A stretch of DNA of 59,381 bases from Oleispira sp. (GTDB lineage Bacteria; Pseudomonadota; Gammaproteobacteria; Pseudomonadales; Oceanobacteraceae): positions 33,526 to 92,906 of the forward strand of contig JAESQF010000049.1 of the NCBI GenBank assembly GCA_016765295.1, in the 5' to 3' direction. The notes below the pieces were generated by a model. The model had not been told where the DNA came from. It did not search any database and saw only the letters and a program-made list of their open reading frames with translations. The translations under genes were made by a program, and so were the position numbers. Positions 46,008-55,875 of this stretch are shown piece by piece. Each line of letters opens with the position of its first letter. The stretch's first letter is position 1.

Positions 46008-48341
46008 ATGAATAAGACTACCTCGCGTCGAGGCATTCCCGGACATACTGCATATTTAGCGGCGTTATTGTTAGTGCCTTTGGTTTCAGTTGCAGAAGTT
46101 ACAGCGACCGAAGAGATTAAAGATGTTGCAAATATAGAGAGTTCAAATAAAGAGAGTTCTAAAGAAAAAAGTGTTCAATTAAATACGGTCGTAGTAAAAG
46201 GCCAAAAAATTGATCGTGAAGTTCAAAATACAATTGCTGGTATTAGTGTTGCGACAGGGGAAGAGCTTGCACGTAAAGGTGCGGTAGATTTATCCGCGGC
46301 GTTTGATGAAATGAGTAACGTCAATATCGTCGCTTATGGCAACAGTAATGAATTTGCCATTCGTGGTATTCAGTCAGGTGGCGCGGCAGGAACGGGCAAA
46401 GGTAGCTTAGCATCTGTATTAGTTGATGGCTTACCGTTAGTGCAACCAGCAATTAATACCAACATTCCATTATGGGATGTTGATCAAGTGGTTGTGATTA
46501 AAGGCCCAGTATCTACCAATGTTGGTCAGGGTGGTGCAGCAGGTTCTATCTTTATTACCAGCAATAAACCAGAGTTTAATAATTCAGGTTCTGTTCGTGC
46601 AGGGTTTGCAACGCATAATACTCAGCTGTATAGCGCAATGGGTAATGTCGCAATCAGTGATAGTTTAGCCTTGCGAGTGACAGCAGAACAGCAAAAAAGC
46701 GATGGTGAATATACCAACGTTTATCTAGATGATGATCGTCATAACTTCCGTGATAACAGCGCTTATAAAGCGAGCCTATTGTTCCAACCAAATTATAACT
46801 TTAGCGCCCTATTAACCGTTGGCACTGATAAGAGTAAAACAGGTTCGGCATTATCATGTTCAGACGCGCAAGGTACTGCTAATTTATCGTGTGATAAAGG
46901 TGACTTTAAAGCCGCGCAAGATATTAAGCCACGTTTTGAAGATGAACGTATTTATAGCATCTTAGATATCAATGCCACGATCAATAGCCAATGGACGGTT
47001 GGCAGTTTAACCGCTTGGTCTAAAACAGATAGCAGCTACGATACAGATCTTGATCGTCTTTATCCGACGCACCCTGATCAGGCCGCTTTTTTCGATGGTC
47101 CTATTGCCTCGGAATATTTACCATTTCAACAAAAGAGTGAATATCGTCACATTAGTGAAGAGTTAAAATTCACTTACAATCATAACGGTATCGTTTCTGC
47201 TACTGGGGTATATCTAGCGCAAGATACTAGCACCCTGAATGGTCGTAATGCTTCTATAACAGATGCTGCTTTGTTAGGATTTCCTGTTCCTGCAAGCACC
47301 TATTATGTTCCAACAACTCAGGTTCGAGATGATTCGGAAGATAATACAACGTCTTTTGCAGTATTCAACGAAACTGATTTTAGCTTAGCGAATGACCTAA
47401 CTTTAACTTTAGGTTTACGTTACAACCAAGAGCAGCGTGAATATAAAAGTGGCACCACCAATATTCGTGAAAAAGACTTGAGCGCAGCAGATGTTGTAGC
47501 GGGTTATCCTTTAGGAACAACAAATGGTTTGGTTGACGCGGCCTTAGCAGGTATTAGTCAGGGTGCTGATGTAGATAAGGATAAAACGTTTACAGAATGG
47601 TTGCCTAAGTTAGGCTTAAGCTGGAATGCAACGGAAGCAATGACCTTTGGTTATACTTTCTCCCAAGGCTATCGTTCGGGTGGTAGTAACCTGAACCCAG
47701 TCAGAGGCGAAGTATACGATTATGATGAAGAAGTATTAAGTAATCACGAATTGGCTTTTCGTTCAGTATGGTTAGAAAATCGCTTAGTTGTGAACTCTAA
47801 TATTTTCTATCTTGATTGGGATAATCAGCAAGTCACTGAAAATGAAACCGGTATTCCTTTTGATGAGCAAATCACCAATGCGGGTTCTTCGACTTCTCAA
47901 GGTGTTGAGCTGGATGTATTGTATCAAGCTGACAACGGTTTCAATACCAGCTTAAACGCAGGTTATGCAGATACAGAATTCAAGAAGTTTGTATCGGGTA
48001 CTAATGATTATTCAGGTAATCACTTCCCTTACTCTCCTGACCTAAATGCTTCTGCAGGTATCGGTTACGATCGTGGTGAAGGCTTTAATGCAAAGTGGCG
48101 TACACAATATACTGGCGAGTCTTATGCTAAGTTAGATAATGAAAACAAAACAAAAGGTTATTTCCTATCTCACATCACGGTAGGATATCGCCAAGCTAGC
48201 TGGCAGATCGATACTTACGTGAACAACTTGTTTGATCATGATCAAGTGATCTATGACTATGAATGGGAAAAGCCATATGGCAACGTTGTTACCCTAGTGC
48301 CTGGTCGCGTAGTTGGTATGATTGGACAGTATAATTTTTAA
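46008..48341 (+). CDS. TonB-dependent siderophore receptor
   Basis: A 777-residue outer-membrane receptor. It has an N-terminal signal (YLAALLLVPLVSVAEV), a TonB-box-like LNTVVVKGQ near residue 58, a plug (FAIRGIQSGG, VLVDGLPLVQPAINTN, VVIKGPVSTNVGQGGAAGSI) and a beta-barrel ending YNF with terminal Phe. Barrel motifs LTLGLRYNQEQREY and FGYTFSQGYRSGGSNLNPVR are typical of ferric-siderophore receptors of the FyuA-like group. It has its own Fur-like box and is divergent to the AraC gene. A palindromic terminator follows. The ligand is unknown. Confidence 0.92.
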   Translation: MNKTTSRRGIPGHTAYLAALLLVPLVSVAEVTATEEIKDVANIESSNKESSKEKSVQLNTVVVKGQKIDREVQNTIAGISVATGEELARKGAVDLSAAFDEMSNVNIVAYGNSNEFAIRGIQSGGAAGTGKGSLASVLVDGLPLVQPAINTNIPLWDVDQVVVIKGPVSTNVGQGGAAGSIFITSNKPEFNNSGSVRAGFATHNTQLYSAMGNVAISDSLALRVTAEQQKSDGEYTNVYLDDDRHNFRDNSAYKASLLFQPNYNFSALLTVGTDKSKTGSALSCSDAQGTANLSCDKGDFKAAQDIKPRFEDERIYSILDINATINSQWTVGSLTAWSKTDSSYDTDLDRLYPTHPDQAAFFDGPIASEYLPFQQKSEYRHISEELKFTYNHNGIVSATGVYLAQDTSTLNGRNASITDAALLGFPVPASTYYVPTTQVRDDSEDNTTSFAVFNETDFSLANDLTLTLGLRYNQEQREYKSGTTNIREKDLSAADVVAGYPLGTTNGLVDAALAGISQGADVDKDKTFTEWLPKLGLSWNATEAMTFGYTFSQGYRSGGSNLNPVRGEVYDYDEEVLSNHELAFRSVWLENRLVVNSNIFYLDWDNQQVTENETGIPFDEQITNAGSSTSQGVELDVLYQADNGFNTSLNAGYADTEFKKFVSGTNDYSGNHFPYSPDLNASAGIGYDRGEGFNAKWRTQYTGESYAKLDNENKTKGYFLSHITVGYRQASWQIDTYVNNLFDHDQVIYDYEWEKPYGNVVTLVPGRVVGMIGQYNF

Positions 48342-48368
48342 TTAAATTAGTTAATGTCATATTGAAAT

Positions 48369-48394
48369 AGCCGTGCAATTGCACGGCTTTTTTA
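48369..48394 (+). terminator. terminator after the siderophore receptor
   Basis: AGCCGTGCAATTGCACGGCT is a perfect 20-bp palindrome followed by a T-run. It separates the convergent receptor genes. Confidence 0.92.
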
Positions 48395-48400
48395 TGTCCC

Positions 48401-50596
48401 TTAGAAAGTAACCTCTACTCCTGCATCAATAGTACGTTCACTACCAATCCAGCACACATCTGAATTAAAACAGCTAGAAACATAATACTTATCCATCACA
48501 TTGTTTGCAGTCATTAACCATTTAACCGGATAACGGTTAATACGATGTTCATAACTCATTGAAAAATCAAACAGGGTATAGGCATCAACCGTGAAGGTGT
48601 TTTTCTCATTCCCCTGGGACTTTCCTACATGACGAATGCCCATGGCTAATGTTAAGTCGTTAATAGGATTATATTGCCACCAGTTCGAGAAGGTACTCTC
48701 GGCAACTCCAACCGGGGTTTTTCCATCCAGTTCAGGCTCAAGAGGAAATTCTTGTGTCATATCCAGTTCGCTGTAGCCTAGGGTGGTTTTCCATTGTGGG
48801 TTAATGCGTAAGTCAGCTTCAAACTCAAAGCCTTCAGTCGTTAATCCAGGAATGGAAATTTTTTCACTGGGGTCTTGAGGATCAGGGCGGATAACGTCTT
48901 TTTGATCAAGGTTGAAAATGGATAGCGTAGCACTGATATTACCAATAGCATTTTCATATTTTATACCGTACTCCAGTTGCTCTCCTGTTGTCGGCTCAAA
49001 CTTGTTGCCATTTTTATCCAAGTCAACGGTGGGTTCAAAAGATTCACTCCAGCTGATATAGGGTGCAATACCGAGGCTTTCAAATAGATACAAGCCACCA
49101 AAGCGATTGGTTTGAGCACTGTCATCAGCTTCTAATTGGCTAATCAAAGTATCGGTATCGGCGCGGCGAATAACTTGCTCGCTGGTCGCTTTATCCTGAC
49201 GCCCTGAATACATAAGAGTTAATCCGTGAAATTTAATCTGATCTTGAAAATACCAACCAAGCTGGCGAGTAATCGTTTCTACCGAGCGAATCTCTTCCAA
49301 ATAATTTAACGCTTGTGCATGATCGGTTAATTGATTGTTATTGGTATCAAAGATATCCAAAATATAGTCATGAGGAAGAACTCCTTTACCGGTAATCCGC
49401 GACGAACTTGAATCTCGAATATCAAAACCAAATAATAAGTGATGTGTAACTGGCCCAGTAAAAACAATGCCCGATAGCTGGTTATCGGCGGTAATAAAAT
49501 CTAAGTTTTCATCAGACTTTAAAATATATCGTACTAAGCCATTAGCATAAGGATCATTAGGTTCTATTTTACGCAAGCTGGAAAAGTTATTGCCGACGTT
49601 TTCCAGTTTTAGTGAATTCTTCATCGCATTAACATTTTGATTAAAGGCCCACTGATCGTTAAAGGCATAGGTAAACTGATAACCAACCCCTTTTTGTATA
49701 CGATCAAATACTTCGAAGTTTATATCGCCGTCATAAAAATCGGCAGCAATTTTTTTCCCAGAAGGATGTTCCACTAAGGTGCCTTCTCTGGGTTGCATGC
49801 CATAGCCACCGGCAGAAGGATCGTGCTGATACAATGCTTTAACCACTAAACGAGTATTATCGCCAAAACGCAGCTCCATCGTTGGCATAATAACTCGACG
49901 TTCCATTTCAGTATGTTCTGGCTGGCCATCACGGTGGTTATACTTAGCCAATAAACGAAATTTACCCCCACTGCTATTATTATCCCAAGCAACGGTAGAG
50001 GTATCAAACGTGGCACTTACCAATGAACGGTTGCCCGTTTTTAACCCAACCACGGTTTCGTCATAATCTAGTGGTCTGTGGCTAACCTGATTAATCAAAC
50101 CACCGGGAGGATTCGCGCCGTATAATACCGATGCTGGCCCTTTTAAAACTTCAACGCGCTGTAATAAAAAAGGGTCTATCTGTAATCCTAAATAACCGCC
50201 GTTATACAGAAGCTTCAACCCATCCCAATAACTGCTGAATTTTGGATCATGACCACGAATGGTTAGTTGATCATAACGACTGCCGGTACTGCCGCGAGTT
50301 TCTGGAGTAATACCAGCGGTATAACCGACAATTTGATTAATCGAAGTTGCACCGCGTAATGCTATTAATTCTTCACCAATAATATTTACGGTTAGTGGCG
50401 TTTCTAATAAGGGGAGTGCAGATTTAGTTGCAGTACTGCCTTCGGTGTCATGTACCGAAAATGCCGAGTTGCGATAATCGCTGCCTTTAACAATAACCTT
50501 GTCTAATTCAATTTCAGATGCTTGAGTTTCTTCTGCCTGAGTGAATAAGGCGCAGCTCCATACCGTCATAAAAACTATGACTGAATAAAATTTCAT
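48401..50596 (-). CDS. TonB-dependent siderophore receptor (FhuA/FpvA type)
   Basis: A 731-residue receptor with signal peptide, TonB box LDKVIVKG, plug motifs LLETPLTVNIIGEELI, RGATSINQIVGYTAGITPE, LTIRGHDPKFSSYWDGLKLL and RVEVLKGPASVLYGANPPGG, and a barrel ending VEVTF with terminal Phe. This is the ferric-hydroxamate/pyoverdine type of siderophore receptor. It lies 4 nt after the last of four exported-protein genes and is probably the terminal gene of that Fur-box-headed unit. It is unusual for the receptor to be last. The ligand may be the siderophore whose synthesis genes begin at 58 kb. Confidence 0.93.
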   Translation of the reverse strand: MKFYSVIVFMTVWSCALFTQAEETQASEIELDKVIVKGSDYRNSAFSVHDTEGSTATKSALPLLETPLTVNIIGEELIALRGATSINQIVGYTAGITPETRGSTGSRYDQLTIRGHDPKFSSYWDGLKLLYNGGYLGLQIDPFLLQRVEVLKGPASVLYGANPPGGLINQVSHRPLDYDETVVGLKTGNRSLVSATFDTSTVAWDNNSSGGKFRLLAKYNHRDGQPEHTEMERRVIMPTMELRFGDNTRLVVKALYQHDPSAGGYGMQPREGTLVEHPSGKKIAADFYDGDINFEVFDRIQKGVGYQFTYAFNDQWAFNQNVNAMKNSLKLENVGNNFSSLRKIEPNDPYANGLVRYILKSDENLDFITADNQLSGIVFTGPVTHHLLFGFDIRDSSSSRITGKGVLPHDYILDIFDTNNNQLTDHAQALNYLEEIRSVETITRQLGWYFQDQIKFHGLTLMYSGRQDKATSEQVIRRADTDTLISQLEADDSAQTNRFGGLYLFESLGIAPYISWSESFEPTVDLDKNGNKFEPTTGEQLEYGIKYENAIGNISATLSIFNLDQKDVIRPDPQDPSEKISIPGLTTEGFEFEADLRINPQWKTTLGYSELDMTQEFPLEPELDGKTPVGVAESTFSNWWQYNPINDLTLAMGIRHVGKSQGNEKNTFTVDAYTLFDFSMSYEHRINRYPVKWLMTANNVMDKYYVSSCFNSDVCWIGSERTIDAGVEVTF

Positions 50597-50600
50597 GTAA

Positions 50601-51953
50601 TTAATCCTGATTATTTTCAGATAGGACTTCTATTGGAGGGAACGCCCCAAGGCATGCTGAATTACTCTCATTGATGTAAACAAAATCTGAAAATTCAGAG
50701 CCGACAATCGTAATATCGATATTGAAAATTAGCCAAGGGGCTGTTTCATCGGTAGGAATGGCGGTCAAGGTGAGCTTTCCTGCATTTTTAGAATAATAAG
50801 GCACGCTAATTCGACTGCCTCCTACTGTCCTAGTGCACGTTTTTTCTACACGCTCTTCGTTAAGGATAACGGGAGCCTTATATTTAATAACAGCTAATAA
50901 ACCATCGTACTGAGAATTCTTAATACGTTGATATTCTGTTCTAAAAAAACCTGCATCAATGAGTATATTTCCTCTCTTTAATATTTCTCGGTTATCGATA
51001 GCGTCAAACCATTTGTTTGCTTGTTCAAAGCCGATAGAGAAGTCGCTAATAGCTTGATTACTGTTCAGGTTTTCTCCGCTTATAACGTATTTAGTTTGAC
51101 GGAATTGAGTATTATTAAGCACAGCACTGCGCCAGAAAGCATCATAAAGCTCACTTTCTGCAGTAAATCGTTCATTAATATCAACGCTTCCATCGCCATT
51201 TATGTCGTATTGCAAATCAGCTTGTATATCCACTTTACTAGGAATACGCTTTCCTTGTAATAAACGATAGCCTGGTAAATAGAAGGTATTTTCTTGATTC
51301 TCTAATGCGACTACAGAATCACTAATTCGATGGGGAGGAACTACAAGGCCACCACCAAAGACGCCGCTAGAAACAGAATTTCCATTAATCAGTGAAAAGC
51401 TCTCTTGAGTAATCAGGCTGATTTCAATACGGCTGATTGCTTCATTGCCAGAATTTGTACGCGCCATCAAGGTGGCATTACAGCGCCCTAATAAACACTG
51501 TGTTTGTACTTCGTCATAGAAATATTGATAGTTTTTATTGAAAGTGACGGCCCATTGCTTTCCGCTTGGTAGATTGTCGGTATTATCTGTAGCAATAGTG
51601 GTTTTTTCTAGAGTAAAAAATTGAGCGTTAGCACCAGTGATTTCGAAATCTATATTATCAATTTGTTCGCTTGATAATTTTTCTTCCGTTTTTCTATCAA
51701 GTAAATTTTCGTATAAAGTAAAGAGGATTTGTTCTTCATTAGGTTTTAGCTGAAAAGTCATGGCATCATCTAAAAAAATAATACCGTTCTTTAGATCATT
51801 CGAACTCGAATTATTGCCATCGACATTGTTAGCCTCTGTATTGGATTCTATTAATCCGTCTTTACAGCCAGTGATAAGCAATAGTGCAACTAAGGCAGAT
51901 AAAAAAAATCGTGATTGTGTTTTGGAAAAAAAATCCATATTACAAATACCCAT
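50601..51953 (-). CDS. lipoprotein of the exported-protein/receptor operon, unknown
   Basis: A 450-residue lipoprotein not recognised: lipobox ITGC (Cys30) and an Asn/Ser-rich spacer (about 38-55) as in surface-exposed lipoproteins. Residues about 63-182 match the domain repeated twice in the 696-residue lipoprotein encoded upstream (NAQFFTLEKT, then CLLGRCNATLMAR). Further on is a canonical EF-hand loop DINGDGSVDINE (about 240-255), suggesting calcium binding. The start may be the ATG at 51938. It lies 4 nt from the downstream TonB receptor, so the two probably work together at the outer membrane. Confidence 0.65.
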   Translation of the reverse strand: MGICNMDFFSKTQSRFFLSALVALLLITGCKDGLIESNTEANNVDGNNSSSNDLKNGIIFLDDAMTFQLKPNEEQILFTLYENLLDRKTEEKLSSEQIDNIDFEITGANAQFFTLEKTTIATDNTDNLPSGKQWAVTFNKNYQYFYDEVQTQCLLGRCNATLMARTNSGNEAISRIEISLITQESFSLINGNSVSSGVFGGGLVVPPHRISDSVVALENQENTFYLPGYRLLQGKRIPSKVDIQADLQYDINGDGSVDINERFTAESELYDAFWRSAVLNNTQFRQTKYVISGENLNSNQAISDFSIGFEQANKWFDAIDNREILKRGNILIDAGFFRTEYQRIKNSQYDGLLAVIKYKAPVILNEERVEKTCTRTVGGSRISVPYYSKNAGKLTLTAIPTDETAPWLIFNIDITIVGSEFSDFVYINESNSACLGAFPPIEVLSENNQD

Positions 51954-52009
51954 TAGAAATCATTCAAAAAATCGCAGCAGCCAAAAGCTGCTACGATCAG
52001 TGCTAGAGG

Positions 52010-53602
52010 CTACAGTTGATCAACGTTCACTGTATATTGGCCCGTTGATGCATCAAATGACTGTACTTGGAATTTGTACTCTACACCGTCACTTTCAACA
52101 ACATACACTCGTTGGTTGCTGATGATAGTGCCGTTATTATCTGAATCAATACTGTTGTATTGTTCAGTGACCGACTTACCATTAGCCATCAAAGATTCAC
52201 GCACTGTTTTACCACCCAGTTCGCTACGCACATCATCAATATCCGCTACTAGAGTATAAGTACCTGTTGCATCACCGATGTTTTGGCTCGCATCTACATT
52301 AATGTTACTTCCTGGAATCATGACGGCTGCGGCGTAACCAGACGTTGAGCGAGTGCTCGCACCAGATTCACCAATACGGCCCGAGTTGATCAGGGTTGCA
52401 CTAGACAGTTCATAGGTTGCATTAGTCCAATCAGAGAAGTTTCCAGGTGCAACCATCAGGCCTATGGCGATATCCCATTTCTCATTACCGTTATAAGGGG
52501 TTTGGCTATTGTTATCGTCATCTAGCCAATCTGCACGGCGAGACGATACAGGAGTATCGGCACCGGTAAAGGTAAAGCCATCTACATACTGGCTAGGGAA
52601 ATATTCCGCTGGACGACCGTCATAAAAGGCCGGAATACAACCTTCGGCATAACCTTGTGCTAATGCGGCTGTGTAAGCACTAATATCGACATTACCATTT
52701 TCATCGACGCTGATAGCATTGTTGCCTGGGCCATCTATGATTTGGTCGAAGTCGATAAATTGCTGCTTATACCAAACGTCGCCGGTACTGAAGCTATAGC
52801 CGAACGTTGGGTTGGCATTGGTCGACGTTGGGAAAGGATCGTCTTTATTCACCTTGTTAGACTCGGTCCAACCGTGATAAGGCTTTTTCGCGTCGGTAGA
52901 GAAACTGACACACATTTCTTTTTCCGCACCGAAGGCTCCGTCGGCGGCAGCTACTGCGTATTTAAAATAAAGGTTATTACTGGCCCAGTTGGCTAAACGC
53001 TCGCCAGTTGGGCTTTGCGGATCACCTATGCTAATAGCGCGTAAACGTACATATCGATCACCTTCGCTGGTACGAACGATCAGCTGATTAAAGGGCAGAG
53101 CAACCATGTCGCGTTTATCGGCACTGCTATCACGACGAGGGAAGAGTAGGCCCTTCTTAGGATCACCGTTACTATCATTAACTTGAACTATATCTTGGCC
53201 ATGGCGACTATTTTGGCCAAAGAAATTAAAACTATCGTCTAGATTTATGCCTGATGTGGCGTTTGAATTGGCCCCCCACCAGTTTTCGTTCCAGGTCACT
53301 AATTCATCGTTATTACGCGAATTGAATTTAATCCATTCACCGCCAGCAGCCCCTTTTGTATGTTGAAAATTAAGACCAGAGCTTGAGGTCACACTGGCAT
53401 AATTATCGCTGCCTGTATAAGCTGACTGGCCCAATGGCTGAATCTGATCGCGATGAAATTTTACCGCGACCCCCGTTGGTATTGAGCTCACATTTCCCGA
53501 ACTTAGATCGAGATACTGTGGTGACTGAGCATTAAATACGGTGGGTGCAGCTTGCGCACTGATGGCCATCGCCAATAAGGATACTGTTGTAAAATGTTTC
53601 AT
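52010..53602 (-). CDS. exported protein with a HmuY-like segment
   Basis: A 530-residue Sec-secreted protein (signal MKHFTTVSLLAMAISAQA, cleavage after Ala18; no lipobox). Residues about 171-217 (FNQLIVRTSEGDRYVRLRAI, then NNLYFKYAV) fit the pattern of the C-terminal half of HmuY-type heme-binding proteins, and EKWDIAIG occurs near residue 377. The rest is not recognised. It would be periplasmic or released. It is the third gene of the Fur-box-headed unit, with a 118-nt gap upstream and a 56-nt gap to the next lipoprotein gene. Confidence 0.6.
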   Translation of the reverse strand: MKHFTTVSLLAMAISAQAAPTVFNAQSPQYLDLSSGNVSSIPTGVAVKFHRDQIQPLGQSAYTGSDNYASVTSSSGLNFQHTKGAAGGEWIKFNSRNNDELVTWNENWWGANSNATSGINLDDSFNFFGQNSRHGQDIVQVNDSNGDPKKGLLFPRRDSSADKRDMVALPFNQLIVRTSEGDRYVRLRAISIGDPQSPTGERLANWASNNLYFKYAVAAADGAFGAEKEMCVSFSTDAKKPYHGWTESNKVNKDDPFPTSTNANPTFGYSFSTGDVWYKQQFIDFDQIIDGPGNNAISVDENGNVDISAYTAALAQGYAEGCIPAFYDGRPAEYFPSQYVDGFTFTGADTPVSSRRADWLDDDNNSQTPYNGNEKWDIAIGLMVAPGNFSDWTNATYELSSATLINSGRIGESGASTRSTSGYAAAVMIPGSNINVDASQNIGDATGTYTLVADIDDVRSELGGKTVRESLMANGKSVTEQYNSIDSDNNGTIISNQRVYVVESDGVEYKFQVQSFDASTGQYTVNVDQL

Positions 53603-53720
53603 ATTTCACTCCTGTGAATATTATGAAGAATAAAATTAATACATCTAAGCTGGTACGGCGTACTACTTTATATTTAATAGAACCCGTTTCCAGATTCTAT
53701 TTTATTAGAATAAAAAATTC

Positions 53721-55811
53721 CTATTGAGTTAACGGTGGATATAAAACATGGAATGAGGTACCGCGAATAAAGTTAGAAGTTATTTCGTTACCACCATCAT
53801 TATCGACATGATTCTCTGGCTTTTGTTTAATATCCTGACGGTCAAGAACTAGTGTGTTAATCGTAGAATTTACAGCCGAGCTGATCTTTCTTGTAAGGTC
53901 AACATCTTCGGCATTCAAGCCATGCGCCCATAAGCCCGCAGGGTAATCTTTGGTATTCAAAAATCCGGGAAAGCCCATATTTACAAGTTTTACAGAGAGA
54001 ATAATATCAGTCTCCGCTCCAGATACTCGAACATCAACAGGGTAAAGGCCGTTATTGTTGACACCTTCAGAATTTAAACTCGAATTATATCGATGATCCA
54101 AAGATCCAAAATTCTGCATGCTCCATCTGTATCCCTGAATAAAGAGTTCTGCGTTATGTAAAACCAATAGTGGTTGCGATACATCGTTTAAGGTTTCTTT
54201 ATAACGTGCAAAATGAGACTCGTAGGCGTGGTCTTCGGCACAGCGCTCGGTGATTATGGTATCTAATAATGCAGCTTGCGAAGACTGGTTTAGCGCGTTA
54301 TTCATGCAGTTATAGTCTTTTAATTGTGCTGTACTATCATCAGCGATATTACAGGTATTCTTAGCCGTGCTAATCACCTCTTCAGTAAAGCCACCTTGAG
54401 TATTAAACCTAGAAGTTGAGCATTCTTTATGGCTAGTTTTGATATGGTCAATGCTCTGTGATAGTAAGCCACCTTCGCTAAAGTAGTCTGTACTGGCATT
54501 TTCAATGCTAGCTTTATTCTGCAAGCCAAATGGAAACTCATGAGTATTACCAAACGAGTCTTTGACCTGAGGGTTATCTGGCTGGCGAACCAATAAGTGG
54601 CAGTTGGCAGCTGTGTCACCCCGTTCGTGATTCAATTCTAATTCTTGACAAGTGGTCATAGATTCATTGGCGGTATAACTAATAACCTCGGCACTTAATG
54701 TTTGCAGCTCTTCTACGCTGAGTGCATATTTTTCAAGGTAAGCTTCACGTTGTGCCGGTGTTGCATTATAAGCATTGATCGAATCATCACCGGCAACGAT
54801 GCTGGTTTGACCTTCGTCGCGGACCATCAGTAATGGCAATAAAGGCAAGCGTACTACGCCATTTGTCCAATCTTCTGCAGGCTTAAATATTGGCCCACTG
54901 TCACCAAAACCTTCTAGACCAGATTGAGGATCTGTACCTGGATATAAAAAGTAATAGCCTTCATCTGTTAGTAAGTGGCTAGCACGTACTGCTAACGGGT
55001 AGGTAATCGCAATACTGGCTGCGACCGTCGCTTGCTGGCCTTTATAGCTAGCTAGCAGGTTCGCCGTACAAACATTATCAGTACAGGCTTGTTTAGCAAT
55101 ATCAGCTTCAGCGCTGTTAAAAGATAAGGTGACTTGACTGTCTGTTTTAGTGAGGGTGAAAAGATATTCATTATCACTCTCTAAAGTAAAGTTGGTAGCC
55201 ATAAATTCGGCATTTAAGGCTGCTACACCATTCACTAGTAATTGATCTTTGCTAATAGTTATTAGCAGTTTTCTTTTCGCATTGGTAACAGGTTCCTCAA
55301 TTGTGCTAGCAGCGACTTCTAAGCTCACTACTGGAAAGACGAGGTTAATCGTTGCGTTTAAGCTTGCGGTTTGATCTTCCAGCGTTGCAGTAATCGTCGC
55401 TTCACAAATAAAATCACCACCACAGCTGGATTTTTCTAATGCCGTCGCTGCGCTATTAAAAACTAGCTCGGCTTTGTCTGCAGTTTTGGTTAAGGTGAAT
55501 AAATTCTTGTCGTCGCCACTAAGTACTATAGCCGTATTGTTAAACTGCTCTGCGGTAGCTGCGGTACCATTAACTTTCACATCGGCTATTGCCAGTGATA
55601 GTAAGTTGCTGCTGGTATTGTTTGAAAGGGTTTTAGTTAACTGAGCTTGTGATAAAGCTAAGCTAGTAACCGCTGGCGTTGTAGGTGCAGGTGGTGCTTG
55701 ATCACCGCTGCCACTACTACCACTACTACCGCCGCAAGCGGTCAGTGTTAAGCTGGTCGCCAGCAGGCTGTAACAACCAAGCTGTGCCATAGAGTTGGGA
55801 AAGAATCGCAT
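53721..55811 (-). CDS. lipoprotein with two tandem Ig-like repeats, unknown
   Basis: A 696-residue lipoprotein: lipobox LTAC (Cys26) followed by GGSSGSSGSG and a Pro-rich spacer. Two tandem repeats of about 110 residues (about 50-160 and 162-272) share NLFTLTKT / YLFTLTKTD, LVFNSA / LSFNSA and a close cysteine pair (Cys130/Cys136; Cys243/Cys248). These look like Ig-like surface domains. The C-terminal 400 residues include eight further cysteines and a sequence not recognised (GYRWSMQNFGSLDHRYNS, PAGLWAHGLNAEDVDLTR). It is the second gene of the unit headed by the Fur box at 57.8 kb. Confidence 0.62.
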   Translation of the reverse strand: MRFFPNSMAQLGCYSLLATSLTLTACGGSSGSSGSGDQAPPAPTTPAVTSLALSQAQLTKTLSNNTSSNLLSLAIADVKVNGTAATAEQFNNTAIVLSGDDKNLFTLTKTADKAELVFNSAATALEKSSCGGDFICEATITATLEDQTASLNATINLVFPVVSLEVAASTIEEPVTNAKRKLLITISKDQLLVNGVAALNAEFMATNFTLESDNEYLFTLTKTDSQVTLSFNSAEADIAKQACTDNVCTANLLASYKGQQATVAASIAITYPLAVRASHLLTDEGYYFLYPGTDPQSGLEGFGDSGPIFKPAEDWTNGVVRLPLLPLLMVRDEGQTSIVAGDDSINAYNATPAQREAYLEKYALSVEELQTLSAEVISYTANESMTTCQELELNHERGDTAANCHLLVRQPDNPQVKDSFGNTHEFPFGLQNKASIENASTDYFSEGGLLSQSIDHIKTSHKECSTSRFNTQGGFTEEVISTAKNTCNIADDSTAQLKDYNCMNNALNQSSQAALLDTIITERCAEDHAYESHFARYKETLNDVSQPLLVLHNAELFIQGYRWSMQNFGSLDHRYNSSLNSEGVNNNGLYPVDVRVSGAETDIILSVKLVNMGFPGFLNTKDYPAGLWAHGLNAEDVDLTRKISSAVNSTINTLVLDRQDIKQKPENHVDNDGGNEITSNFIRGTSFHVLYPPLTQ

Positions 55812-55875
55812 TTTAAGTACTCCTGTAATTATGGTTAAAATGTCTGTATTGAAGTGTTTTTTAAGTTAAAAAATA

